The notes under the pieces are model-generated. The model saw only the letters and a list, made by a program, of their open reading frames with translations. It ran no database searches and was not told where the DNA came from. A stretch of 64,000 bases of DNA from Bog-473 sp963787485. GTDB lineage: Bacteria > Actinomycetota > Acidimicrobiia > Acidimicrobiales > RAAP-2. Where the stretch lies: assembly GCA_963787485.1 (NCBI GenBank), contig CAWBDF010000003.1:124001-188000 (forward strand), in the 5' to 3' direction. Position numbers and translations under genes: made by a program. This document shows positions 55,687 through 64,000 of the stretch, piece by piece. How positions within the stretch are numbered: the stretch's first letter is position 1; each line of letters opens with the position of its first letter.

Positions 55687-55890
55687 CTAGGCCGTTCCCT
55701 CCATCCAAGCGGCGAACTGCTCCCAGGTCGCCGTGCGCGGATGAGACTTGAACGGTGTCCAGTCGATCCCGCCCTTGCTGATCTGGACCTTCCCCATCAA
55801 CTCGCCGTCAGAGCGGACCTCGAACTCCACGTCCACGTTCATTACGGTGATCGGGTGGGACAGGTTCATCGTGACGTCATGAGCTGGCAT
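55687..55890 (-). CDS. Small hypothetical protein
   Basis: A 67-residue protein from the ATG at 55890: two or three beta strands (VMNVDVEFEVRSDGELMGKV) followed by ISKGGIDWTPFKSHPRTATW and a short helix. This layout is common in small conserved actinobacterial proteins of unknown role (SKGGIDW is their mark as far as I recall). The upstream frame overlaps the next gene antisense and is ignored. Confidence 0.7.
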   Translation of the reverse strand: MPAHDVTMNLSHPITVMNVDVEFEVRSDGELMGKVQISKGGIDWTPFKSHPRTATWEQFAAWMEGTA

Positions 55891-56008
55891 GGCAGGAGAG
55901 CCTAAATCGGAACCACCGACACGTTTTGAGACAGTCGGGGTAGTCGCAGGCAAGGTGAACGCGGTCATCCATCGAGGGGTGCCAGCCTGCGGCATATATC
56001 GGGGACCT

Positions 56009-56446
56009 TCAACCGATCTTCTCGGCCAGCGCAACGATGATGCCCTCGGGGCCGCGGACGTAGCAGAGGCGATAGCTGTTCTCGTACTGCTCCAGCTCGC
56101 CGACGAGTTCGGCGCCATGAGCCTGCAGGCGGGCAAGGACGTCCGCGATGTCATCGACGGCGAACATGATGCGACGTATGCCCAGCGTGTTCGCCGGTGC
56201 GTTCTGCCCGGCGCTGACCGCCGTCGGCGTGTGGAACTTCGTCAGCTCAAGCCGACTGTGGCCGTCCGGAGTCCGCACCATTGCGATGTCGACTCGGACA
56301 TCTTCGAGCCCGACGACGCGGTCCACCCAACGCCCCTCGACTGCCGCCTCGCCCTCCAGCTCCAGACCAAGTTCTAGGAAGAATGCAACAGCAGCCGCAA
56401 GATCGTCGACAACGACGCCGACATTGTCCATCCGTTGGATCGTCAT
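56009..56446 (-). CDS. VOC-family (glyoxalase-like) protein
   Basis: A 145-residue single VOC-fold protein: two beta-alpha-beta-beta-beta repeats starting with MDNVGVVVDDLAAAVAFF and GIRRIMFAVDDIADVLARL. Possible metal ligands are Glu in SRLELTKF and Glu in GPEGIIVAL; no His ligand is seen at the start (NVGVVV instead of HVxxxV), so catalysis is uncertain. Could be an isomerase, dioxygenase-like or antibiotic-binding protein. The ATG at 56446 is used. Confidence 0.85.
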   Translation of the reverse strand: MTIQRMDNVGVVVDDLAAAVAFFLELGLELEGEAAVEGRWVDRVVGLEDVRVDIAMVRTPDGHSRLELTKFHTPTAVSAGQNAPANTLGIRRIMFAVDDIADVLARLQAHGAELVGELEQYENSYRLCYVRGPEGIIVALAEKIG

Positions 56447-56929
56447 GGGCCGCAACCTAGTCATCAGCCACTCAGGAGCTCCTGAACCCCAAGGACGCGC
56501 GCGTCTGGAACAGAGTGCCCAATACCGTCGGTCCGTGGCGCTACGCCTCTTCGATCTCCCGGCCTTGCTCTACGTGGATTCCCCTTCCACGGTGGCTCCG
56601 AAGTTCACGGGACTCGGTGGATTCACGACCACCACATCGGCCCCGCAGCCAGGACCCGCGCAAGATACCCGAGAACCAGGCGCGCCAGCGATTAAGACCG
56701 GCTTTGGTTCGCTCTGGCCCGCCATTCCGCCGGGGTTGCCGAGGTCATCGTCTCTCCACCTTAGGTGTCCCGGTTCGCTGCCGGGAAGGGCGCACTCGTC
56801 CCGCGCTCTGAGTCGCATCTCCGCCTTAGGCGATGGACGACCGCCTCGTTGTCCGATTTCAGCGGCGGAGTTCAACAAACCCTCGGGGTTGCACTGTCGA
56901 GGCAAAATCGACTAGACGTTTTCCCAATC
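56447..56929. other. Non-coding stretch
   Basis: About 480 bases between the VOC gene and the secreted transglycosylase-like gene. Open frames here lack codon bias. Promoters for both divergent genes should lie within. Nothing else identified. Confidence 0.45.
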
Positions 56930-58015
56930 GTGACCGGTGCCGAGAAGTGCCCGACGACGAAGCCAGCTCTCCGATGCCGAGTGCAAATGCTCGCCGGCGT
57001 TGGGGCGGGGATGGTGGGCCTGTCTCTCGTAACTGCGATCACCGCAACGGTGGTCGTGCCCCCGGGACCCGTCGCGGCCGATCAAGTGTCCAATCTCAAA
57101 GCGCAGGCCACCCAGATCGCCGAGGATCTCGTGCTGGAGCAGCTCCAGATCGGCACTTACCAACAGCAGTCCGCCGTCGATATCGCCAAGGTCCAACGCG
57201 ACGAGACGGAGATCGGATCCAGTGATGACCAGATCCAAGCCGACTCCAGTCGAGTGAGGCGCGATCGCAAGCGGCTTCAGTCTGAAGCAGTGTCGGCCTA
57301 CATCAACTTGGACCCGAACGTGAGCGGGACCGCGGCTTTGTTCGAGAACCAAAAGGAAGCGCCTGCGAGAGCGGTGTACGAAGAAGTGGCAAGTGGTGAT
57401 ATTGCCCTCACCATCGCCGCGCTTCACACCGACGAGAACGGGTTGCGTGCCGAACGCGCCACGCTCGAGCAACAAGAGGCACGGGACCAAGCGACCACCA
57501 ACCAGGAGGCAACGCTCGCCAACGCCGCGCGCCAGACCGGGGTCCAGCTCGCGTCCAAGCAGTCAGAGATCACGGGCGAGCTCGCCGTGGCGGTGGCCCA
57601 GCAACAGGCGGCACAGGCCGCGGCTGCTGCAGCAGCAGTCCGGGCGGCACAGGCCAAGGCTGCTGCCGCAGTGGCCACTTCCCGCCCGTCAGGGCCGACC
57701 ACCACCTCCACAGCACTGCAGGGAAGCGCCGCCAGCACGGCGTCGAGCGACCCGTCGCTGCCTCCCTTCCTCCAATGCGTCCTCCAGGCCGAGTCAGGCG
57801 GCAACTACGACGCCGTCTCGCCGGGAGGCACGTACATGGGCGGTTTCCAATTCAGCCAGGCGACCTGGAACGAAGCCGCCGAGCTGGCCGGCATGCCGCA
57901 GCTCATCAACGTCCCCCCGAACGAGGCGTCTCCGGCCGAGCAGGACGACCTCGCGATCGCGCTCTACGACGCCGATGGGGAGCAGTCCTGGAACGACTCC
58001 TGCCGGCCAAGCTGA
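56930..58015 (+). CDS. Secreted coiled-coil protein with C-terminal lysozyme-like (Rpf/transglycosylase) domain
   Basis: A 361-residue exported protein. From the GTG at 56930 a short N-region precedes a signal segment (AGMVGLSLVTAITATVVV). Residues about 45-255 form a long coiled coil ending in an Ala/Gln-rich stretch, like peptidoglycan-hydrolase N-terminal regions. After a Ser/Thr linker, the last 85 residues carry the lysozyme-like motif CVLQAESGGNYDAVSPGG with catalytic Glu and the GGFQFSQATW strand, typical of Rpf and related transglycosylases; two Cys may pair. Likely cell-wall remodelling. Confidence 0.82.
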   Translation: MTGAEKCPTTKPALRCRVQMLAGVGAGMVGLSLVTAITATVVVPPGPVAADQVSNLKAQATQIAEDLVLEQLQIGTYQQQSAVDIAKVQRDETEIGSSDDQIQADSSRVRRDRKRLQSEAVSAYINLDPNVSGTAALFENQKEAPARAVYEEVASGDIALTIAALHTDENGLRAERATLEQQEARDQATTNQEATLANAARQTGVQLASKQSEITGELAVAVAQQQAAQAAAAAAAVRAAQAKAAAAVATSRPSGPTTTSTALQGSAASTASSDPSLPPFLQCVLQAESGGNYDAVSPGGTYMGGFQFSQATWNEAAELAGMPQLINVPPNEASPAEQDDLAIALYDADGEQSWNDSCRPS

Positions 58016-58358
58016 TGCAGCCGCCACTGTGCACTCCGGCTACCCCCGACGGGGGCACGTCACGCAGGGCCCGTGGCAATGTTGTTCCCGAAGGCTGAGA
58101 GGTGTCCCACCGGCTGGGCGGTGGGACAGTCCGGCGCTACCGTGCCGCACTGCACAGCATGCCCAGGCCCGGTGACCCCTGTCCGGGCTTCATCGCCGAG
58201 CCGTGCTGGCAGATCGTGTACAGCTACCAGCTGCAGGCGACGCACTGCCCGGAGCACCTCGAGGGGCTGATGGGGCTGACGGGGCTGAGAGCGTTCGGAG
58301 CACGGCTTCGTGCACAATCAGTGGTAGCTGCCAAGCCACCCGGAAGTCCAGCCACACC
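58016..58358. other. Stretch with one doubtful small frame
   Basis: A frame on the plus strand (58102-58362) would give 86 residues with a Cys-rich centre (PGDPCPGFIAEPCWQ, then a Cys-Pro-Glu-His group), possibly a small metal-binding protein, but its N-terminus is Arg-rich and it overlaps the next gene by four bases. I do not count it as a gene. Confidence 0.3.
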
Positions 58359-59114
58359 CTAACTTGGCTTGCTGAACTTCTTTTTGGCTACGGACGCCCT
58401 GGCGTGAGCTTCTTTGGATCGTCGCACCGCTAGCGTTTCGGCAGACTTGAGCCGGGTCAGTTCATCCACCGCTTCCGCGACGGCTTGTCTCGCCTTCTCC
58501 GCCCGAGCCTCAGCTTCCTCTGCCTCCCGGTTTGCTTTCTCCAAGTCACGCTTCGCGGCTTTCCGGTCAGCCTCTGATCTCGAGGTTCGACCCGAGGCAG
58601 AGTGCTTGGTACGAGAGGGCGACCCAGGTTGGGTCTGCTCGGTGAAGCCGAGTCCCGAATAGTGCAGTCCGCTGCTCAAACGGCCCCCGAGGAGGCTCTC
58701 AGCCGCCGTTGGATCCGCAAACGCTGCCTCGAGGGTCGCTTCGAGCTCCTGCAACGCAGCCGCCGAGACCGTTCGGCCCATTCGAGAAGCTCTTGACCTT
58801 GCTTCTCCGACCAGCTTGGAGACAGCGTCGCCCTTCTCTCTTGAGACCCTTCGGATCTGCTCGCCCTCGAGGTTGCGATTTGCGGCTCGAAGCTGGGCAC
58901 CCAAGTCGATCAGACGTTCAACATCTCTTGACTGTTCGAGCGCAAGAAGGTTCGCCAGCCAGGCACCGACCGAAGGCTTGCGCAGCTTCTTCAACGAGGA
59001 GGCGACTTCCGGGCGACTCGCTCGCCTAGCCTCAGATGCTTTTGCATCTCGAGCTGCTGTGAACTCATTTGGGGCCAACCCATAGAGCTCCTGACTCGCG
59101 CCCTCCAGATCCAT
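58359..59114 (-). CDS. Conserved actinobacterial coiled-coil protein
   Basis: A 251-residue cytosolic protein from the ATG at 59114. The N-terminal half has the pattern of a family I know only as hypothetical in Actinobacteria: LYGLAPNEFTAARDAKASEA, SSLKKLRKPSVGAWLANLLA and LIDLGAQLRAA. The C-terminal half is a highly charged coiled coil (AKRDLEKANREAEEAEARAE) with a Lys-rich end. No enzyme motif. Its role is unknown; it may bind nucleic acid. Confidence 0.75.
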   Translation of the reverse strand: MDLEGASQELYGLAPNEFTAARDAKASEARRASRPEVASSLKKLRKPSVGAWLANLLALEQSRDVERLIDLGAQLRAANRNLEGEQIRRVSREKGDAVSKLVGEARSRASRMGRTVSAAALQELEATLEAAFADPTAAESLLGGRLSSGLHYSGLGFTEQTQPGSPSRTKHSASGRTSRSEADRKAAKRDLEKANREAEEAEARAEKARQAVAEAVDELTRLKSAETLAVRRSKEAHARASVAKKKFSKPS

Positions 59115-59344
59115 ACATCCATCTTGCCGGGAATCAAGTAGGAACCTGACTATCGCCGCATGAGAATTACCGAATCCGGCTTCTGACGACAGAGGAATCA
59201 GCGCTGGAGGCACGTCAACTCCTTGACAGAGCCCGCGTTCCCCGGCACGAGCTCTTTTCCCGATCCCCGATCAAACGTTGTCGACCGGGCGGTCGGTCGT
59301 CGGCGCGACGCGGGAACGACAATGGGTCCTCAGCGGCACGCCGG

Positions 59345-59714
59345 ATGTCGGGCGTGAGGCCGCCCGTCGAGGTCCCGGAAGACTTCGTCGAGCGAGTGCG
59401 CGCGCTGTGTTTGGCGCTGCCCGAGATGACGATACGCACGCACCGACCTTCACTGACCAGGACGAGATCGACGGCGCATTCGTTCGACATCCGCCGAAGA
59501 TCGTTCTGCCTGCTCGTGGCGATGGAGCCCTCGACTGGCGAGTCCGTCGCTGCTCGTGTCGCGTGCCGACCCTGAGGAACGCGAGGCGTTGCTGTCCATT
59601 GGCCACCCGTACTTTGTCCCTCGCCGAGCTGGCGGCGATCGCGTCGGGGTGTTTCTCGCCGATGACACAGACTGGGAAGAGATCGGAGAGCTCGTCGGTC
59701 GCCGCTTAAGCTGA
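59345..59714 (+). CDS. MmcQ/YjbR-family protein, frameshifted
   Basis: A DUF/YjbR-like protein of about 122 residues. The first frame gives VPEDFVERVRALCLALPEMT and RSTAHSFDIRRRSFCLLVA; the second gives SLLVSRADPEEREALLSIGH, then YFVPRRAGGDRVGVFLADDT and DWEEIGELV. The switch is at about 59541-59548 and one surplus base explains it. The family has a double-wing DNA-binding-like fold without known function. The ATG at 59345 is the likely start. Confidence 0.65.
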
Positions 59715-60347
59715 TATGTCCGACGGTTGTGAAAAGGGGGTGCGAACGGCTCCACTCGATACAGGCATCGGTCGTCATGATCATCCTTGCTGGACAAGGA
59801 GAGGGATAGGGCGAAGCCATGCGAAATGGACACACATACCAGCGTTTGCCCGAACAGCGGCGCGGTGGAGCCCGCCGAGCGCACAATTTGCATTCAATGC
59901 GGGCAGCTCACCGTTCAAAAGAGTCGCTCGGGCCATCGAGAGCAAGCGTGGGAGCTGGGCGACCCTTCGTAAGTCCGCCGGCGGTGCAACGGCCGAGCGG
60001 GAGGGAAGCAGGGCCTTCAAACCAATTCCCCTTCAAACCAATTTCCGCGAGTCTTGATCGGAGTTACTGCTCTCCAGCGACGGTCGGTGCGTTGCGGGTG
60101 TGAGCCAGCGACCTGCCAGACGATGGTTCGTCAAGCAGATTTCGAACACCCATCGTAGCTCTCACTCCCGAATCCATCGAACAAGCCTCTGACCACTCTT
60201 ACGCCAGATGGAGTGTTTCCATCAACCGCGGTAGGAGCATTCAGGCATCGGCAGGATGGGGGGCGCCGACCCACCGGCGATCGGGTCTACCTGTTCTGAT
60301 GGTCCGTTTCAGGCTCCATAAGCGTTTTCATCATGACGGCCCAGTCG
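59715..60347. other. Stretch with a degenerate zinc-ribbon frame
   Basis: About 630 bases. At 59826-59972 a plus-strand frame of 48 residues reads like a zinc ribbon (VCPNSGAVEPAERTICIQCG), with the second Cys of the first pair replaced by Ser. The rest shows no coding signal. Confidence 0.3.
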
Positions 60348-61565
60348 TCAGGAGGACGGAACGCAGGTCTCGGTCAACCCGTGCGGGAGAACGAACTTGT
60401 CGCTCTTGATGCTCACTGTGTAGAAGCAATTGTTCGTCTCCGGCTGACCCTTGGTGAAGGTGATGGGGGCCATCAGTCCCCCTGCCGTAGTCGTGTGGAG
60501 CGTGAAGAGGGCGTCGCGCAAAGCGGCGGGAGTCACCGGCGTTGAGGGGGTCCACTTGGCCGCCTTGGCCGCGGCAAGGACGAGCATGCCGTCCGACCAG
60601 TTCTCCACCGCCGTGTCGTCGTAGTAGATCGACTTCGTGATCGCGGGGTTGTATTTGTTCAAGACGGTCGTCATTTGCTCGATGGCAGGGACGTTGGTGT
60701 CGAAGAACGGCGTGTTCGGTGTGGGGGCGATCAACCCATTCATCCCTGGCGTCCCCGCAAAGGACTTCTGGTACGACCCTTCGCCCGCCAAAAGGTGCGG
60801 GTGGTATCCCTGCTTCGCGCAATCGGCCACCACCCGCAGGGTGGTTTGCGACGTAGAGGCGACGAAGAGGCTTGTCGCTCCGGCCGACTGGGCGGCCAGG
60901 CACTGGGCCAGATAGTTGGGCGCTGAACCGGACACCGCAGCGGTGTACGCGATGTCCACGCCGTACTTCTTGGCCACCGACTGATAGAAGGGGACGGCTT
61001 GAGCGCACTGTGAGAACTCCGTGCAATACAGGAGGGCGAGCTTGGTGGCACCAGCCTTTTTCGCTGCGATCATCCCCTCATCCGCTTCGATGATCGGGCC
61101 TCCGGCAGTTCCGACGGCATCGTCGGTCGACCCGAACGCCAGAGTGTTGGTCGAGAGCAGCACGGGGACACCGGCATTCTCGGTGTATTGCGCCCAGGCG
61201 GAATCGTTGGCGTCTGCGTCTGCGATCGCCACCACGCCGTCGCCAATGAGCTTCTGAACGTCGGTCACGGCGACCGCGACATTGTTCGGATCGACGTCGA
61301 AGAGGATCTGGACCGGGTGACCGGCGACCCCACCGTGAGCGTTGACCCACTTGGCCCATGCGGCGAGCACGGGTTCTTCGTTGATCGACGAGGGACCGGC
61401 CGCCTGCTGCTGGATGTAGCCGATCTTGATCGGCGTGCCGCTCGGCGCGGCGGCACCGGCGGATCCCGCCGGAATGACGAAGGCCGTCCCCACCAACGTG
61501 AGCACGCCGACGAGGATCGCACCCTTGCTCCACCAACCCCTACGACCTGATCTCATGGTTGTCAC
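60348..61565 (-). CDS. Branched-chain amino-acid-type ABC transporter substrate-binding protein
   Basis: A 405-residue exported type I periplasmic-binding protein of the LivJ/Leu-Ile-Val-binding family. Signal peptide about 1-39 (GAILVGVLTLVGTAFVIPAG). Typical marks: IKIGYIQQQAAG start, WVNAHGGVAGHPVQILFDVD, and ASTSQTTLRVVADC before a hinge. No LivFGHM partners are in the window; such solitary binding proteins often serve aromatic or amide catabolism. An ATG nine bases downstream could also be used. Confidence 0.85.
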   Translation of the reverse strand: MTTMRSGRRGWWSKGAILVGVLTLVGTAFVIPAGSAGAAAPSGTPIKIGYIQQQAAGPSSINEEPVLAAWAKWVNAHGGVAGHPVQILFDVDPNNVAVAVTDVQKLIGDGVVAIADADANDSAWAQYTENAGVPVLLSTNTLAFGSTDDAVGTAGGPIIEADEGMIAAKKAGATKLALLYCTEFSQCAQAVPFYQSVAKKYGVDIAYTAAVSGSAPNYLAQCLAAQSAGATSLFVASTSQTTLRVVADCAKQGYHPHLLAGEGSYQKSFAGTPGMNGLIAPTPNTPFFDTNVPAIEQMTTVLNKYNPAITKSIYYDDTAVENWSDGMLVLAAAKAAKWTPSTPVTPAALRDALFTLHTTTAGGLMAPITFTKGQPETNNCFYTVSIKSDKFVLPHGLTETCVPSS

Positions 61566-61752
61566 GGCCCCCTGGATGTGGTGTGTCTCAATGGCAGGAA
61601 ATCGGCTCCTGTCGACACATCACGATTTGATGTCAGACATATTACAGAAGTCGTCAGCCGGGCGTCGGTCATGCCGCCGATTTTGACGTCATTGTTGGTG
61701 CGGGGCGACCCTGGGACGCCGTGACGGATGAACATACGCTCTGCCAGCGGTC

Positions 61753-62262
61753 CTACTCGGTACTGATCTTCCAGAGCCTCTCCAGGCTGGCCTTCATCGA
61801 CTCAAGCACCGAATTGGTCCCGTTGATCCACTCCCCGCCCCCGCGTAGAAGGGTCTGACGGTTCTCTTCCGGGCCGCAGTCAAAGACCTCGGTGACGACG
61901 GTGGCATCGTCACCGTCCGGAGTAAGCCTGTAGCCCCAGCGGTAACCCGCAGGGATGCCGACTTTGGATGGATCATCGCCAGCTGTAGGGAGGTCTCCCG
62001 GAGCGGGTTCCCAAAAGATACAGCGATCTGGCTCGAACTCCACTACATAGTTGAGCATGAGGTAGTCGCGACCGAGCCGATTCATCTTCATGGTGAAGGT
62101 GTCGCCGACGTCAGAGATGGGACGGCTGAACACAGCTCCCCGGACCATGTCGGACCCGTCGAAATCCATGTGGCGTTGCGGATTCGCCAGGATCTCGAAG
62201 ATGAGGGCAGCCGGTGCTTCAATCCTGCGTGACACTTCGACCGGCTTGCTTTCCTCCGTCAT
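61753..62262 (-). CDS. SRPBCC-family protein
   Basis: A 169-residue START/Bet v1-like protein (polyketide cyclase/dehydrase-type). It starts VEVSRRIEAPAALIFEILAN and has the expected RFEPDRCIFWEP-like strand and a long C-terminal helix (NSVLESMKASLERLWKIS). Binds a hydrophobic ligand by family. It lies about 190 bases upstream of the binding-protein gene in the same direction and may share a promoter with it. Confidence 0.85.
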   Translation of the reverse strand: MTEESKPVEVSRRIEAPAALIFEILANPQRHMDFDGSDMVRGAVFSRPISDVGDTFTMKMNRLGRDYLMLNYVVEFEPDRCIFWEPAPGDLPTAGDDPSKVGIPAGYRWGYRLTPDGDDATVVTEVFDCGPEENRQTLLRGGGEWINGTNSVLESMKASLERLWKISTE

Positions 62263-62331
62263 GGTTCAGTCCTCTCTGTCGCTCTGCGCCTGCCCTACCG
62301 AGCGCACATCAGCAGTTCATCCAATTGGACG

Positions 62332-62882
62332 TTGCAGGCCCGCAAACTCATTCATCCGTCAGAAACCTCTTCTTCTGGGACCGATTCGAGGCTCCACTTT
62401 GACAGTGCTGCGAGCAAGGTGCAGCATGCCCCCGAAGTGTCGGACTGCCCCACCGTCCGGGCGATTGGAGACTCTTACGACCCGCCAAGTATCGGCAGCG
62501 TTGCGGATGCTCCTGGAGCCACCTTGCTGACTCGGGGTCGATATGCTCGCTTCTTCGGTGGTGTCAGTGTGCCGATCGTCAAGGCAGGTGTCACCGATCG
62601 TCGAATGTTGTTCTGCGCTTCGAATAATCTGGCCTTCAACCTTAACGTGGGCAAGCTTGTGGGAACGATCCCGCTGCCCGATATCGCATCCATGAGTCCT
62701 CATAGGGACGCATTGCCGGTATGAAGGCAATCAAGATCAACATCACTCTCACGGATGGGACCCTTCTCCCTTTTGAGGCATCAGGGTTGAACTACAAGAC
62801 TGCCGAAGAACTGGCCACGTTGCTCAAGACCCAGCTTGGCCTGACCAACGAGACTTGCCCGCCCGACCGTTGTACGCTTTAG
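62332..62882 (+). pseudogene. Bacterial PH-like (bPH) domain protein, frameshifted or decayed
   Basis: Two frames together resemble a small PH/GRAM-like domain: VTDRRMLFCASNN with KLVGTIPLPDIASM in the first, ending with a TGA at 62722-62724, and IKINITLTDGTLLPFEASGL, then AEELATLLKTQLGL in the second (62721-62882). One missing base near 62715-62722 would join them. The N-terminal 60 residues of the first frame are not convincing and its start (TTG) is a guess; GRYARFFGGVSVPIVKAG may be the first true part. Confidence 0.45.
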
Positions 62883-62905
62883 AGAAGTCCAATGAAGGAA
62901 AACTT

Positions 62906-64000
62906 ATGACCACGAGTGCCGCACCCGAGCTCGGCTTCTGGATCAACGACGCCGACAACCACTTCAACGAACCCCAGGACTGCTTCGAACGCTATATCGA
63001 CCCCGGCGCGTCCGCGCTCGCCATTCGCAGCGTGAAGGATCCTGACGGTCGGCAGATACAGCTGTTCGCCGGAAAACCGTCCAAGTTCGTAAACAAGCAG
63101 GTGACGTACTCCCCCGACGAGCTGGCCAAGCTGCTCGGTGACACGTCCAGAATCGGAACTGGCCGGGGGACCATCCCTCAGGAGGAGGGCGAACCAGAGC
63201 TCGAAGTGATCCCGGGCATGCTGCTGAATCGGCTCAACCCCCTCAAGAACCTGAATGACGAGGAACGCAAGGCCTTCATCTCCGACTTCCGGAACAAGTC
63301 GGAGGCCTTCGGCAACCGGGACCTTCGCCTCGCCCTCATGGATGAGCAGGGGATCGACAAGGCCCTCATGTTTCCGGCAGCGGCCCATGACATCGAATAC
63401 GAGTTCGCGGACAACATCCCAGCGCTGTACGCCAACATCCGCGCCTTCAACCGATGGATGCACGAGGAAGTTGGGTACGTCGCCCGAAACCGGATGTTCC
63501 TACCCCCGTACGTAGCCCTGGCCGACCCGGAGTTGGCGATCGCCGAGCTGGAGCAGGTTCTGGCCGACGGCGCGACGATGATCCAGACCAAGTCGGGCCA
63601 TGCCCACGGCGGAGCGAATAACCCGCGTGGGGGACGCTCGCCTGCGGACCCGGTCTACGATCGGTTCTGGTCGATCGTCAACGAGGCGGAGGTCCGCCTG
63701 GCCGTGCACCTTGGTGGGACCGACTACCAGAAGTACGGGGCCGACTGGTCAGAGGACCCCGAGACGGTCTTCGGGGACTTCGATGCATTCCAGTGGATGA
63801 CGTACTGGGGGGATCGTCCGGTCATGGAGCTGACGGCCGGCCTGATCCTCCACAACTTTTTCGGCCGGTTCCCGAACATCAAGGTATGTCTCTCGGAGAT
63901 GGGCACCGTCTGGCTCCCCTACACAATGCGGAAGATGGACCACGCCTTCTTGATGGGTCGAAAGGCCAAATGGTCCGATACCGGACGTCTCGACCGCCGA
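62906..64000 (+). CDS. Amidohydrolase family (amidohydrolase 2), 3'-partial
   Basis: At least 365 residues of a metal-dependent TIM-barrel hydrolase or decarboxylase; the window cuts the gene before its stop. The N-terminal metal site is seen as DADNHFNEP (residues 16-24), then MMFP-type ALMFPAAAHDIEYEFADNIP, a LAVHLGGTDYQ strand with His ligand, and LILHNFFGRFPNIKVCLSEMG near the end. The long family members of this type act on aromatic or enol substrates. The ATG at 62906 follows AAGGAAAAC. Confidence 0.88.
   Translation, partial: MTTSAAPELGFWINDADNHFNEPQDCFERYIDPGASALAIRSVKDPDGRQIQLFAGKPSKFVNKQVTYSPDELAKLLGDTSRIGTGRGTIPQEEGEPELEVIPGMLLNRLNPLKNLNDEERKAFISDFRNKSEAFGNRDLRLALMDEQGIDKALMFPAAAHDIEYEFADNIPALYANIRAFNRWMHEEVGYVARNRMFLPPYVALADPELAIAELEQVLADGATMIQTKSGHAHGGANNPRGGRSPADPVYDRFWSIVNEAEVRLAVHLGGTDYQKYGADWSEDPETVFGDFDAFQWMTYWGDRPVMELTAGLILHNFFGRFPNIKVCLSEMGTVWLPYTMRKMDHAFLMGRKAKWSDTGRLDRR

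Noticed and set aside
62879..63463. Minus-strand frame of 194 codons opposite the amidohydrolase
   Set aside because: The plus strand carries the amidohydrolase metal motifs and continues open to the window end.

Overview
The window is high-GC actinobacterial DNA, most like Acidimicrobiia or a close relative. I infer this from the gene families, the order of the core genes and the secreted YWLVA-DGG repeat protein; no database search was possible. It carries no rRNA, no tRNA, no CRISPR array and no intact insertion sequence that I can see.

Positions 1-22,600 are a compact core-genome block. It holds a GT2 glycosyltransferase, then a minus-strand run: plsC-like acyltransferase, cmk, aroA, tyrA, aroH, rluB, scpB and scpA. 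After plus-strand trpS comes a second minus-strand run: M50 protease, TraR/DksA-like protein, xerC/D recombinase, NUDIX hydrolase, pyrG, recN, nadK, tlyA, a small helical protein and a HAD phosphatase. treT-like trehalose synthase (+), the ku/CBS/HTH-flavin group (-) and a GT87 mannosyltransferase (+) follow. The themes are aromatic amino-acid and nucleotide synthesis, chromosome segregation, recombination and repair, and trehalose.

Positions 22,700-26,200 hold a secreted alpha/beta hydrolase, a large secreted repeat protein and tiny proteins, including a DUF1059-like one of 52 residues. From about 26,200 the character changes to longer non-coding stretches, lower and uneven GC, catabolic genes and genuine gene remnants (IS5-like transposase, acyl-CoA dehydrogenase tail, pRiA4b ORF-3-like protein, serine-recombinase tail). 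The catabolic genes include a hydantoinase/acetone-carboxylase-like trio with a small zinc-ribbon protein, a MetE-like protein, an acyl-CoA dehydrogenase, SDR, CocE hydrolase, ACAD11-like kinase, cyclase-family hydrolase, CMD protein, a branched-chain-amino-acid-type binding protein, SRPBCC and an amidohydrolase cut by the window end. Stress and transport functions are a divergent furA-katG pair, an MFS exporter with a winged-helix tail and an ABC-2 exporter.

Ten genes, including normally indispensable ones (aroA-cmk, xerC/D), are broken by a single frameshift that is repaired by one or two bases, mostly one surplus base and often in a short homopolymer. I read these mainly as consensus errors in the assembly, not as biology, and annotate the corrected genes. 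After correction, AroA and Cmk appear to be one fused polypeptide.
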